Shown: in pieces, positions 24,689 through 32,797 of the stretch
How positions within the stretch are numbered: position 1 is the stretch's first letter
Layout: each line of letters starts with the position of its first letter
Origin: Actinoplanes lutulentus
GTDB lineage: Bacteria > Actinomycetota > Actinomycetes > Mycobacteriales > Micromonosporaceae
Assembly (NCBI RefSeq): GCF_003259845.1
Contig: NZ_QLMJ01000016.1
Coordinates: forward strand, 186,001 to 250,000
Reading direction: 5' to 3'
Length of the DNA: 64,000 nt
Notes under the pieces: model-generated
The model's input: the letters and a program-made list of their open reading frames with translations, nothing else
Told to the model about the DNA's origin: nothing
The model's database searches: none
Made by a program: the position numbers and the translations under genes

Positions 24689-25237
24689 TCAGGCGACCTC
24701 GACGGTCACGCTGGTCGGGTTGGTGAGCGCATCGTAGACGGCGGACCGCTTCTGCGACTGCGCGACCAGGGCCTCGATCTCCTCTTTCGACGCGTCGGCG
24801 TCGATGTTGAAGGTGACCTTGATGTCGTTGTATCCGTTGCGGACGTCGCTGTCGGCGCCGAGGATGCCGCGGATGTCGTGGTTGCCCTCGACGGTGGACT
24901 CGACCGAGCGCAGCTGGATGCCGCGGTTCTGCGCGACCGAGGCGACGCCGGCGGTGAGGCAGCCGGCCAGGCCGACCAGAAGGTACTCGATCGGGGTGAT
25001 GCCCTGGTCCTCGGCGGCGAACACCTCGGGGTGGTCGGAGGAGAACGTGGTCTCGTTCTTGTGGGTCTGCTCCTGGCCGAGGCCGAAGAACTTCTCGATG
25101 GTCGTGGTGCTGCGCACGCCCTTCTCCCACTTACTGGAGGCCCGCCAGGTGAACTGGGCTGCCTCTGGTGCTCCCTTGAGTACTTCGCGCGCGTCGAGCA
25201 GCGCCTTGACGTTGACTCCGTTATCAATGGTGGTCAT
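24689..25237 (-). CDS. OsmC family peroxiredoxin-like protein
   Basis: 182 residues. The OsmC catalytic cysteines appear to be the Cys of LLVGLAGCLTAGVASVA plus a partner position that is not Cys here, so it belongs to the OsmC-like rather than the Ohr branch. SSDHPEVFAAEDQGITPIEYLL is typical of the long OsmC/YhfA-like group. It may reduce hydroperoxides or act on persulfides. Start ATG 25237 with AAGGA 9 bases upstream, chosen over an in-frame ATG 20 codons earlier. Divergent from metX. The sulfur-metabolism neighbour and the FMO downstream suggest a link to sulfur or oxidative stress. Confidence 0.85.
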   Translation of the reverse strand: MTTIDNGVNVKALLDAREVLKGAPEAAQFTWRASSKWEKGVRSTTTIEKFFGLGQEQTHKNETTFSSDHPEVFAAEDQGITPIEYLLVGLAGCLTAGVASVAQNRGIQLRSVESTVEGNHDIRGILGADSDVRNGYNDIKVTFNIDADASKEEIEALVAQSQKRSAVYDALTNPTSVTVEVA

Positions 25238-25290
25238 GAGCTGGAATCCTTCCCTCTGCACCGATGCTTCTACAAGACCCATCGGGATAC

Positions 25291-25319
25291 TAGACAATGA
25301 TCAAGAACTGGCCTAACTT
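25291..25319 (+). promoter_or_regulatory. Candidate metX promoter
   Basis: TAGACA (25291-25296), 17-base spacer, TAACTT (25314-25319); the ATG at 25329 is 9 bases further on, so the leader is minimal or absent. No SAM or B12 riboswitch fits in this 91-bp gap. Confidence 0.55.
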
Positions 25320-25328
25320 GCAAGAGAT

Positions 25329-26486
25329 ATGAGCACCGGATCGGTCGGCATCGTCGAGACGCGATATCTGGATCTACCTGGGCCGTTGCCTCTCGACTCC
25401 GGGCGAACGCTTTCCGGGGTCCGGGTCGCGTACGAGACCTATGGCACCCTCTCCCCCGAGAAGGACAACGTCATCCTGGTCTGCCACGCGCTCAGCGGCG
25501 ACGCGCACGCGGCCGGCATCGGGGCGGAGAGCGCTCTGGACGGTTTCGGCGCCGCCGCCAGCCCGAAGGGTATCGGCTGGTGGGACGGCATGATCGGGCC
25601 CGGCAAGGCGTTCGACACCGACCGGTTCTTCGTGATCTCGACGAACCTGCTCGGCGGCTGCCGGGGCACGACCGGGCCGAGTTCGATCGACCCGGAGACC
25701 GGTTTTCCGTACGGGTCGGACTTCCCGGTGATCACGGTGGCCGACATGGTCCGGTGCGAGCGGGCGTTCCTCGACGAGCTCGGCATCGATCGGCTCGCGG
25801 CGGTGGCCGGTGGGTCGCTCGGCGGGATGCAGGCGCTGCAGTGGGCGGTGTCGTATCCCGGTCAGGTCGACACGATCGTGGTGATCGCCTCGACGCACGC
25901 GCTGCATCCGCAGGGTCTGGCCTGGAACGCCATCGCCCGCGAGTCGATCATGCGGGATCCGGACTGGCAGGGCGGCCACTACTACGGGACCGGGCGCGCG
26001 CCGGATGCCGGGATGGGTGTGGCCCGGATGGTCGGGCACATCACCTACCTGTCGGCACCCGCGCTGGAGACCAAGTTCGGGCGGCGCCTGCAGGGGCGTG
26101 AGGACGTCGGATACACGATCGGCGAGGCCGAGTTCGAGGTGGAGAGTTACCTGCGCCACCAGGCAGAATCGTTCGTGAAGAGGTTCGACGCGAATACCTA
26201 TCTCTACACGTCCCGGGCCCTGACCTATTTCGACCTCGGCCGGGAACACGGTTCACTGGAACAGGCTCTCGAGAAGATCCGGGCCCGGACGCTCCTGATC
26301 GCCTTCAGTTCCGACTGGCTTTATCCGCCGGTCGCATCACGGCAAATAGCAGATCAACTAGAAAAATCCGGAAAATCAGTCGAGATACACATCATCGACG
26401 CCCCTTACGGTCACGACTGCTTCCTCCTTGAAGAGGCCCGCCAGACCCCCATCGTCAGAAAATTCCTAGACGAGAGCCGCACATGA
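25329..26486 (+). CDS. metX: Homoserine O-acetyltransferase
   Basis: 385 residues of the alpha/beta-hydrolase acyltransferase family. VCHALSGDAHAAG, GGCRGTTGPSSIDPETG, the nucleophile elbow VAGGSLGGMQALQWA (Ser ~162), Asp in FSSDWLYPP and His in APYGHDCFLLE are all present. It makes O-acetyl-L-homoserine from homoserine and acetyl-CoA, committing carbon to methionine. First gene of a three-gene operon whose members overlap by ATGA. Confidence 0.95.
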   Translation: MSTGSVGIVETRYLDLPGPLPLDSGRTLSGVRVAYETYGTLSPEKDNVILVCHALSGDAHAAGIGAESALDGFGAAASPKGIGWWDGMIGPGKAFDTDRFFVISTNLLGGCRGTTGPSSIDPETGFPYGSDFPVITVADMVRCERAFLDELGIDRLAAVAGGSLGGMQALQWAVSYPGQVDTIVVIASTHALHPQGLAWNAIARESIMRDPDWQGGHYYGTGRAPDAGMGVARMVGHITYLSAPALETKFGRRLQGREDVGYTIGEAEFEVESYLRHQAESFVKRFDANTYLYTSRALTYFDLGREHGSLEQALEKIRARTLLIAFSSDWLYPPVASRQIADQLEKSGKSVEIHIIDAPYGHDCFLLEEARQTPIVRKFLDESRT

Positions 26487-27769
26487 GCGAAGACCACGAA
26501 TTCGGCTTCGAGACCCGGCAGCTGCACGCCGGTCAGCGTCCCGACCCGAACACCGGCGCCCGCGCGGTGCCGATCTTCCAGACGACCAGTTACGTCTTCG
26601 AGGATCCGGAGTCGGCGGCCGCGTACTTCAACCTCCAGGAGTACGGCAACACGTACTCCCGGATCATGAATCCGACCGTGGCGGTCTTCGAGGAGCGGAT
26701 CGCGAACCTCGAAGGCGGTGCCGGCGGGGTGGCGTTCGCCAGCGGGATCGCCGCGCAGGCGGCCGCCTTCTTCACGCTGCTGCAGCCCGGTGATCACGTG
26801 GTGGCGTCGTCGGCGCTCTACGGCGGCACGGTCAACCAGCTCAAACACCTGTTCCGCAAGATGAACGTGGAGCTGACCTGGGTCGACCCGGACGATCCGG
26901 AGGCGTGGCGCAAAGCGGTCCAGGCGACCACGAAGGCGTTCTTCGGCGAGACGATCGGCAACCCGGGCGGCAACGTCCTGGACATCGAGACGATCGCGCG
27001 GATCGCCCACGAGAACGACCTGCCGCTGATCGTGGACAACACGTTCGCTACGCCGTACCTCTGCCGCCCGATCGAGTGGGGCGCCGACATCGTGATCCAC
27101 TCGGCGACGAAGTTCATCGGCGGCCACGGCACCAGCATCGGCGGCGTCGTCACCGAGGCCGGCACGTTCAACTGGTCCAACGGGCGCTTCCCGGTCATCG
27201 CCGACCCGTCGCCGGCGTACCACGGCCTGCAGTTCCACGAGACGTTCGGCACCTACGGATACCTCATGAAGCTGCGCGCCGAGACGCTGCGCGACCTCGG
27301 TGGCGCGCTGTCGCCGTTCAACGCGTTCCTGCTGCTGCAGGGCCTGGAGACGCTGTCGCTGCGGATGGACCGCCATGTCGCGAACGCCCACAAGGTCGCC
27401 GCTTTCCTGCAAGATCATCCGCTGGCGTCGAACATCACCTATCCGGGCTTGCCGGATAACAAGTACCAAGCCCAGGTCGAGAAATATCTGCCGCTCGGCC
27501 CCGGCGCGGTGTTCTCGTTCGACGTCGCCGGCGGTCGCGACGGCGGTCAGGATCTGATCCGCGGCGTCACCCTCTGGTCGCACCTGGCGAACGTCGGCGA
27601 CGCGAAAAGCCTGATCATCCACCCGGCCAGCACCACGCACCGCCAGCTCAGCGACGACGAACTGCGCGCCGCAGGCGTCGGACCGGGCACGATCAGACTG
27701 TCGGTCGGCACCGAGTCGGTTGAGGACCTGATCTGGGACCTGAAGCAGGCGTTGGAGGCAGCACGATGA
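26483..27769 (+). CDS. metY: O-acetylhomoserine sulfhydrylase
   Basis: 428 residues, the usual size of the long MetY form. Motifs of the Cys/Met-metabolism PLP family: FETRQLHAGQRPDP at the N terminus, NTYSRIMNPTVAVFEERIA, VDNTFATPYLCRPIEWGAD, the PLP-lysine HSATKFIGGHGTSIGG (~207) and IIHPASTTHRQL. It converts O-acetylhomoserine and sulfide to homocysteine, directly using the MetX product. The start overlaps the metX stop (ATGA). Confidence 0.95.
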   Translation: MSEDHEFGFETRQLHAGQRPDPNTGARAVPIFQTTSYVFEDPESAAAYFNLQEYGNTYSRIMNPTVAVFEERIANLEGGAGGVAFASGIAAQAAAFFTLLQPGDHVVASSALYGGTVNQLKHLFRKMNVELTWVDPDDPEAWRKAVQATTKAFFGETIGNPGGNVLDIETIARIAHENDLPLIVDNTFATPYLCRPIEWGADIVIHSATKFIGGHGTSIGGVVTEAGTFNWSNGRFPVIADPSPAYHGLQFHETFGTYGYLMKLRAETLRDLGGALSPFNAFLLLQGLETLSLRMDRHVANAHKVAAFLQDHPLASNITYPGLPDNKYQAQVEKYLPLGPGAVFSFDVAGGRDGGQDLIRGVTLWSHLANVGDAKSLIIHPASTTHRQLSDDELRAAGVGPGTIRLSVGTESVEDLIWDLKQALEAAR

Positions 27770-28248
27770 CCGATCTCGCCCAGTACCAGGACGTCACCAC
27801 GATCCAGCGTCTCCTGCACACCGCGAAGACCATCGCGATCGTCGGCCTGTCCAGCAACGAGCTGCGGGCCAGCTATTTCGTCGGCTACTACCTCAAGCGC
27901 CACGGGTACCAGGTGATCCCGGTCAACCCCCGCGAGACGGAGATCCTCGGCGAACGCAGCTACGCCAGCCTGACCGATCTACCCGGCCCGGTCGACATCG
28001 TCAACGTCTTCCGCGCCCCGGCCGCTCTCCCGCAGATCGCCCAGGAGGCGGCCTCGATCGGCGCCGGCGCCCTCTGGTGCCAGTTCGGCGTGATCAACGA
28101 CGAGGGCAACCGCATCGCCACCGACGCCGGCCTCGACCTGATCGTCGACCGCTGCCTCAAGATCGAGCACGCCCGCTACGTCGGCCGCATGCACTGGCTC
28201 GGCTTCAACACCCACCGCATCACCTCGGTCCGCACCGGCCTCCAGTGA
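27766..28248 (+). CDS. CoA-binding (YccU-like) protein
   Basis: 160 residues forming one CoA-binding Rossmann domain: TIAIVGLSSNELRASYFVGYYL near the N terminus, GYQVIPVNPRETEILGE, then VDIVNVFRAPAALPQIAQEA and GALWCQFGVINDEG. It is related to the CoA-binding part of succinyl-CoA synthetase but has no catalytic module. It ends the metX-metY operon with an ATGA overlap, so it may bind the CoA released or used by MetX, or act as a redox/CoA sensor (inference). Confidence 0.9.
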   Translation: MTDLAQYQDVTTIQRLLHTAKTIAIVGLSSNELRASYFVGYYLKRHGYQVIPVNPRETEILGERSYASLTDLPGPVDIVNVFRAPAALPQIAQEAASIGAGALWCQFGVINDEGNRIATDAGLDLIVDRCLKIEHARYVGRMHWLGFNTHRITSVRTGLQ

Positions 28249-28272
28249 GTGGTCCCTCCAGGACGATCACTC
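28247..28272 (+). terminator. Hairpin after the met operon
   Basis: GAGTG-GTCC and GGAC-gat-CACTC pair around the loop CTCCA with a 3-base bulge, beginning at the stop codon of the CoA-binding gene. No U-tract. Confidence 0.35.
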
Positions 28273-28372
28273 CCGCTTCACCTGCTGGGGTACGCGTAGA
28301 GCACCAGTGCTTCGTGCGTACCCAAGAAAGAAGCGCGACCAGCGACGGAGAGTGACCGACGCGGGCGAGGTT

Positions 28373-29131
28373 CTAGCGGGCCGTGTCCCAGCGGGTGAGC
28401 AGGTTGCGGGTGCTGACGGTTGCCGGGTCGGCCGGGCCGAGGGCGCGCTCCATGTCGTCGGCGACGGTCGCGAGATCGGTCAGGGCGGCCTGCTCACCGG
28501 CCTGGTATCGCAGGATCGCCAGCGAACTGCGGGAGACCAGCGTGATCGAGTGGTCCGCGCCCAGCGCCCGGGTCGCGTCGACGATCAGCGCCTGGTACGC
28601 CGAACGCGCCTCGCCGGGGTCATCGCCCTCGCCGATCCAGTCGGCCAGCTGGTAACGCGACGCGAGGGTCTCCTCGTGGTCCGCGCCGAGGACCCGCTGC
28701 AGGCGGGTGACCAGCGCGGCCATGTCGGCGACCCGGTCCGGCAGATCACCGCGGTCACCGCGAAGCCGCAGGTGGATGGTGCGCGCGCTGAGGGTGCCGG
28801 GATGGTCCGGGCCCAGGACCCGATCGAGGTCCGGGAGCAGGTCGTCGAGCGCGGCGAGCGCGGCGTCGGGCTGATTCCGGGTCAGCAGCGCCAGCGCCTG
28901 GCCGAGGCGGGCCTGCAGGACGGCCGGGTCGGTGCGGTACCGCTTCGCCGCCACCGACTCGCGCCACGCGGTCCAGAGCAGGAACACGTCACCCAGGGCA
29001 GCGACCGGCAGGAACCACCACAGGTCGTCCTGGGAGATGAAGCACGCACCCACGGCGGTCGCCGCCACGCCGGCAAGTGGCCAGCGCCACGGCCCGAGGG
29101 AACTGCCCTTGCCTGCCGACTGCGACGCCAT
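28373..29131 (-). CDS. Membrane-anchored tetratricopeptide-repeat protein
   Basis: 252 residues. Two closely spaced N-terminal helices (WPLAGVAATAVGACFIS and WWFLPVAALGDVFLLWTAW) are followed by four TPR-type repeats of the kinesin-light-chain/FxSxx style. Each ends in a recognisable L-G-x-D-H-x-x-T-L signature: RVLGPDHPGTLSAR, RVLGADHEETLASR, RALGADHSITLVSR and RALGPADPATVSTR. TPRs of this kind mediate protein contacts. The same signature occurs in the STAND protein at 51.6-53.8 kb. No partner is evident in the neighbours. Confidence 0.75.
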   Translation of the reverse strand: MASQSAGKGSSLGPWRWPLAGVAATAVGACFISQDDLWWFLPVAALGDVFLLWTAWRESVAAKRYRTDPAVLQARLGQALALLTRNQPDAALAALDDLLPDLDRVLGPDHPGTLSARTIHLRLRGDRGDLPDRVADMAALVTRLQRVLGADHEETLASRYQLADWIGEGDDPGEARSAYQALIVDATRALGADHSITLVSRSSLAILRYQAGEQAALTDLATVADDMERALGPADPATVSTRNLLTRWDTAR

Positions 29132-29203
29132 CGAACTCCCTCACGCGACTGCCCGGAAACGGTCCGGTGTGGACAGACCGGTTACCCCGCCCGCGCAACG
29201 AAC

Positions 29204-30070
29204 TCAAGACCGCGATCGACGGCTCATCGGATGCGGCAGCAGCGCCGGCACCCGGCGCATGTGCTGTTCGTAATCGGGGCGGCGCGCCAGCGAGCGACGG
29301 TCCATCATCGGCACACTGACGAACGCGAACAGCAGCACCATCGCGATCGGCCCGGCGACCGTCCACCACCAGCCGGGATCTGCCGCGAGGCCGAACAGCC
29401 ACATCCCCCACCAGAAGGTGATCTCCCCGAGATAGTTGGGGTGCCGCGAGTAACGCCACAGCCCCTGGTCGATGATCCGTCCGCGGTTGGCCGGGTCGGC
29501 GGCGAAGTGGTGCAGCTGCCGGTCCGCGGTCGCCTCGATGACCACGGCAGCGCCGGTGACGATGATCGCGGCGTCGTCGAGCAGCCCGAACGCCCTGTCC
29601 CCCGTCATCGCCGGCCAGACACCGAGCAACCCGGCGAAGACCACCAGCGTCGGCACCAGCTGAATCCCGACCAGGTTGACCAGCCACCACGGCGCTTGTC
29701 GCTGCTCGCGCAGCTGGACGTAGCGCCAGTCCTCGTGGCCGAGGCCTCGCCAGGATCGCGCCCAGTTGGCGGTGAGCCGGATCGACCAGGCGAGCACCAG
29801 CAGAAGCACCACGGTCTGCCGGGCGCCGTGTCCGGTGGCCCAAACGATCGCGATGACCGCCGGCGCGACACTCCAATAGGGGTCGTAGAGGCTGGCGTTC
29901 GCGACCGCCATGCTCGCGGCGAAGACGACGAGGGTGGCGGCGAGGTCGGCATAAAGCGTGAGCAGCAGCGGATGCACGCCAGGCAGCGCGGCGATCACGG
30001 CCCAGGCAGCGAGCCCGGCGACCAGATAGGCCAGATCGGCTGGTCGAGGGCGGCGATGAACGCCGCCCAC
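29204..30070 (-). CDS. DUF1295 membrane protein (steroid 5-alpha-reductase-like)
   Basis: 288 residues, about seven helices. The C-terminal signature GLWRYSRHPNYLGEITFWWGMWLFG and the final RRPDYEQHMRRVPALLPHP are diagnostic of the DUF1295/ICMT-like group. NLVGIQLVPTLVV and DPYWSVAPAVIAI are also typical. Relatives include fungal and animal enoyl reductases; bacterial members are uncharacterised but likely NADPH-dependent reductases or methyltransferases of lipids. A GTG start is used with a weak ribosome site. Probably monocistronic. Confidence 0.85.
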   Translation of the reverse strand: MGGVHRRPRPADLAYLVAGLAAWAVIAALPGVHPLLLTLYADLAATLVVFAASMAVANASLYDPYWSVAPAVIAIVWATGHGARQTVVLLLVLAWSIRLTANWARSWRGLGHEDWRYVQLREQRQAPWWLVNLVGIQLVPTLVVFAGLLGVWPAMTGDRAFGLLDDAAIIVTGAAVVIEATADRQLHHFAADPANRGRIIDQGLWRYSRHPNYLGEITFWWGMWLFGLAADPGWWWTVAGPIAMVLLFAFVSVPMMDRRSLARRPDYEQHMRRVPALLPHPMSRRSRS

Positions 30071-30103
30071 GCCAGATCCAGGGCATTTGATGCAGTGCCT
30101 GAG

Positions 30104-30556
30104 CTAGGCGCTCCAGTAGCCCACGTTGTAGCTGTTGGTCCACGTGTCTTCCGACTTGTCCCAGGTTCGGGCCACGGCCATCACCAGGCTGCCCTCCACG
30201 TAGTCGTGGACGCACTTGCCCCACATGCCGTTGCCCAGCGAGTTGACGCAGTAGCCGATGCGGATCGCGCTGCCGCTGTTGACCTCCCAGTCGGCGACCG
30301 CCGAGGCGCTGTCCGCCTTGGTGTCCTTCACCCACCAGGTGTCACCGTAAGGCTGGAAGCAGATCAGCGCTCCCGTGGAGGAGACGCACGTGCCCGAGGT
30401 GACCGAGGCCGGCGGGGTGCCGGCGACGGCGTTCTTCACCTCTTCGATGGCAGCCGAGGCAGGACTCGGGCTGATCATCAATGCGGCGGCCACGCCGGCC
30501 AGTACAGCCAGCGCAGAACTGACAAGTTTGTTTCTTGGCAAAGGGGACTCCCTCAT
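30104..30556 (-). CDS. Small secreted protein of unknown function
   Basis: 150 residues with a clear Sec signal peptide (LVSSALAVLAGVAAALMI, then SPSPASA cut near residue 35). The mature domain is rich in Trp, Tyr, Asp and Ser and has four Cys (SGTCVSS, LICFQPYGDTWWVKD, RIGYCVNSLG, WGKCVHDYVEG), compatible with two disulfides and a small beta-fold. Comparable Cys/Trp-rich exported proteins are common in Streptomyces and Actinoplanes. The ATG at 30556 was chosen because it gives a normal signal peptide. Confidence 0.75.
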   Translation of the reverse strand: MRESPLPRNKLVSSALAVLAGVAAALMISPSPASAAIEEVKNAVAGTPPASVTSGTCVSSTGALICFQPYGDTWWVKDTKADSASAVADWEVNSGSAIRIGYCVNSLGNGMWGKCVHDYVEGSLVMAVARTWDKSEDTWTNSYNVGYWSA

Positions 30557-30737
30557 CGCAGCTATGCAAACGATTCGCGGCGCTGAGGTTACTCGATCAT
30601 GGACAGTCGCCGAAGCCCCAATGTGGACAGTCCATGAAATTCGCCGCCGTCCTGGGCTGGAGATCATCATTGGGGCCGGCCTGCGAGGGCGCCCGCTCAC
30701 GCCGCGGGAGGCTCGGGCAGCTCCCAGACCCGCGTGA

Positions 30738-30761
30738 ACTCACCGGAGATCTCCGGTGAGT
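30738..30761. promoter_or_regulatory. 24-bp perfect palindrome in an intergenic region
   Basis: ACTCACCGGAGA followed directly by TCTCCGGTGAGT: a perfect 12+12 dyad with no spacer. It lies 182 bases upstream of the small secreted protein gene and just before the MFS remnant. Apart from it and that remnant, nothing convincing was seen in 30557-31118. Confidence 0.6.
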
Positions 30762-30818
30762 CCCACACCAGCCGGAGCCCGGCCGCCACCGAGTCGATCT
30801 CCGCGGCCATTGACCCGG

Positions 30819-31084
30819 ATGATCGGGTCACTCTTCGCTTCCGTGCGTACCCTCGGTGGCGACCTGGCACCGAACGGGAGGGTGACCGAAACGATGTCCT
30901 GGCTGAGCAGCCTCGACATGGCCGGCGGCGCGGCAGGCGCCGCGATCTTCGCGCAGGTCGCGGCGCACACGGAAGCCGGACCGCACTCGCCCTGATCCCG
31001 GTCCTGCTCCTCGCGGCCGCGGCGATCTCCCCGGCTCACCATCGTCGGCGGCTTCCGTCGTTGGTGGAGGCGCTACCGGGCTGA
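30819..31084 (+). pseudogene. Remnant of an MFS transporter C terminus
   Basis: The frame from 30819 reads SLFASVRTLGGDLAPNGRV, then TETMSWLSSLDMAGGAAGAA and IFAQVAAHTEAG, which matches the last-but-one helices of DHA1/YceJ-type MFS exporters. After a stop in that frame the sequence continues in another frame (near 30975) as RTALALIPVLLLAAAAISPA, the final helix. Everything upstream of this fragment is missing, so it is a decayed relic. Confidence 0.6.
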
Positions 31085-31118
31085 CGGCCGTTCGACGGGA
31101 TCGGACATCATCGACGGC

Positions 31119-31844
31119 ATGGGCGACCTTTTGATCAATCTGCTGGCGAGTGTCATCGCCGGTACGGCCGTCTGGCTCGCGGGGTTTCTGCTGCGCCGGC
31201 GCAAGCTCAGCCGGGAACGCGCCTTCTTCGGCCTCACCGCCGGAGCGAGCTGCCTGCTCGTGGTGTCCCGGCACGCGTCGTCGCCGCGCGAGTTCAGTGT
31301 GCACCGCCGGGATGTCGCCGCGCTGGTGGAGCTGGCGACGATCGCCCGGGAGTGTGGCGCGCACGCCGACCGGGTCGGTGAGAACCAGCCGACCGGGGAG
31401 ATCGGCCGGCTGACCGAGTTCTGCGTCGGCGGCCCCGGCGGCGCCAGCCCGCGCAGCGCCACGCATGTGCGTACGATTCTGCGCGGCGTGCGGTACGAGG
31501 TCTTCGACGAGGACAAGCGCCGGATGTCGTTCACTGTCGGCGGCGTCGAGTACGCCCTCAGCCCGGAGACGAGTTACGTCCTGCTCGCCCGGTTCTGGGG
31601 TCCGGCCGGCGGGCACCCGGTGTTCCTCCTCGGCGGACTGAGCGCGGGCAGCAATCTCGCGGCGGCCCGTTACCTGGCCCAACGCCACCCTGAGCTGGAC
31701 CGGCAGTACGGCGCCGACCGGCCGTTCGCGCTCGTGCTGCGCATCGTCGAGCCGGCCGCGTACGGCACCGACTTCACCGAGCTGGCCGCCGACGTGAGCG
31801 ACGTCGCGTTCCAGGAAATCCCGGCTTCTATGATCGATTCATGA
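31119..31844 (+). CDS. Membrane-anchored protein of unknown function
   Basis: 241 residues. One N-terminal helix (LLINLLASVIAGTAVWLAGFLL) is followed by RRRK, giving a cytoplasmic C domain of mixed alpha/beta character. Notable segments are ASCLLVVSRHASSPREFSVHRRDVAALVELA, WGPAGGHPVFLLGGLSAGSN and a Rossmann-like glycine pattern GGLSAGSNLAAARYLAQ. No known family was recognised. Similar one-helix proteins with a conserved soluble domain are frequent in actinobacteria. The stop overlaps the start of the downstream ammonia-lyase (ATGA), so the two are translated together. Confidence 0.75.
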   Translation: MGDLLINLLASVIAGTAVWLAGFLLRRRKLSRERAFFGLTAGASCLLVVSRHASSPREFSVHRRDVAALVELATIARECGAHADRVGENQPTGEIGRLTEFCVGGPGGASPRSATHVRTILRGVRYEVFDEDKRRMSFTVGGVEYALSPETSYVLLARFWGPAGGHPVFLLGGLSAGSNLAAARYLAQRHPELDRQYGADRPFALVLRIVEPAAYGTDFTELAADVSDVAFQEIPASMIDS

Positions 31845-32797
31845 CACCGGTGACCCTGCAGGATGTCCGAGATGCTGCTACCCGGATCGAGGGGGTCGCT
31901 CACCGTACCCCGGTGATCCGGTCCCGCACGCTGGACGAGATCGTCGGGGCTCAGGTCTTCCTCAAAGCGGAGAATCTCCAGCGGATCGGTGCGTTCAAGT
32001 TCCGCGGCGCCTACAACGCCATCGCCCAGCTCTCCCCCGAGCAGCTGGCCCGGGGCATCGTCGCCTACTCGTCGGGAAACCACGCCCAGGCGGTCGCGTT
32101 GTCGGCCCGCGAGCTCGGCAGCACCGCGGTCATCGTGATGCCGGCCGACACCCCCAAATCCAAGATGGACGCCGTACGCGGATACGGCGCCGAAGTCATC
32201 ACGTACGACCGGTACACCGACGACCGGGAGAAGCTCGGCCGTGATCTCGCCGAGGAGCGCGGGCTGGCGCTGATCCCGCCGTACGACCATCCGCACGTCA
32301 TCGCCGGCCAGGGCACCGCCGCCCTCGAACTCCTCGAGGAGACCGGTCCACTGGACGCCATCGTCGTACCCGTGGGTGGTGGTGGCCTGATCGCGGGGAC
32401 CGCGATCGCCGCGCAGGGTGTGCAGCCGGGCATCCGGGTGATCGGTGTCGAACCGGAGGCCGGCGACGACACCAAACGCAGTCTGGCGGCCGGCGAGCGG
32501 GTCGGCATCGAGGTGCCCCGGACGATCGCCGACGGGCAGGGTGCGCCGATCCCGGGTGAGCTGACGTTCTCCATCAACAAGGACGTGGTGGACGAGATCG
32601 TGCTGGTCAGTGACGACGAGCTGCGCGACGCGCTGCGGTTCGCCGTGGACCGGTTGAAGCTGGTTCTGGAGCCGAGCGGGGCGTCGGGTCTGGCCGCGCT
32701 GCTGACGGGCCGCGTCCAGCCACTGCCGGCCCGGATCGGCGTGATCCTGTCCGGAGGCAACGTGGGCGCGGCCCGCCTGGCGACTCTGCTCAGCTGA
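31841..32797 (+). CDS. PLP-dependent threonine/serine (hydroxyaspartate) ammonia-lyase
   Basis: 318 residues of fold-type II: PLP-lysine in GAFKFRGAYNAI (~52), SSGNHAQAVALSA, the phosphate-binding VPVGGGGLIAGTAIA (~180) and LSGGNVGAARLATLL at the end. There is no C-terminal ACT domain. Short forms like this are catabolic threonine/serine dehydratases or threo-3-hydroxyaspartate ammonia-lyases/serine racemases, and the sequence alone does not separate these. It overlaps the preceding membrane protein by ATGA and the convergent hydrolase by 8 bp. Confidence 0.88.
   Translation: MTPVTLQDVRDAATRIEGVAHRTPVIRSRTLDEIVGAQVFLKAENLQRIGAFKFRGAYNAIAQLSPEQLARGIVAYSSGNHAQAVALSARELGSTAVIVMPADTPKSKMDAVRGYGAEVITYDRYTDDREKLGRDLAEERGLALIPPYDHPHVIAGQGTAALELLEETGPLDAIVVPVGGGGLIAGTAIAAQGVQPGIRVIGVEPEAGDDTKRSLAAGERVGIEVPRTIADGQGAPIPGELTFSINKDVVDEIVLVSDDELRDALRFAVDRLKLVLEPSGASGLAALLTGRVQPLPARIGVILSGGNVGAARLATLLS

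Noticed and set aside
25238..25328. SAM-II or B12 riboswitch before metX
   Set aside because: The gap is 91 bp, no conserved riboswitch core was seen, and the promoter leaves almost no leader.
28307..30586. A 759-residue open frame on the plus strand
   Set aside because: It is antisense to three genes with clear protein features (TPR, DUF1295, secreted protein). Its composition is Arg/Gly/Asp-rich with no motif; long antisense frames are normal at this GC content.
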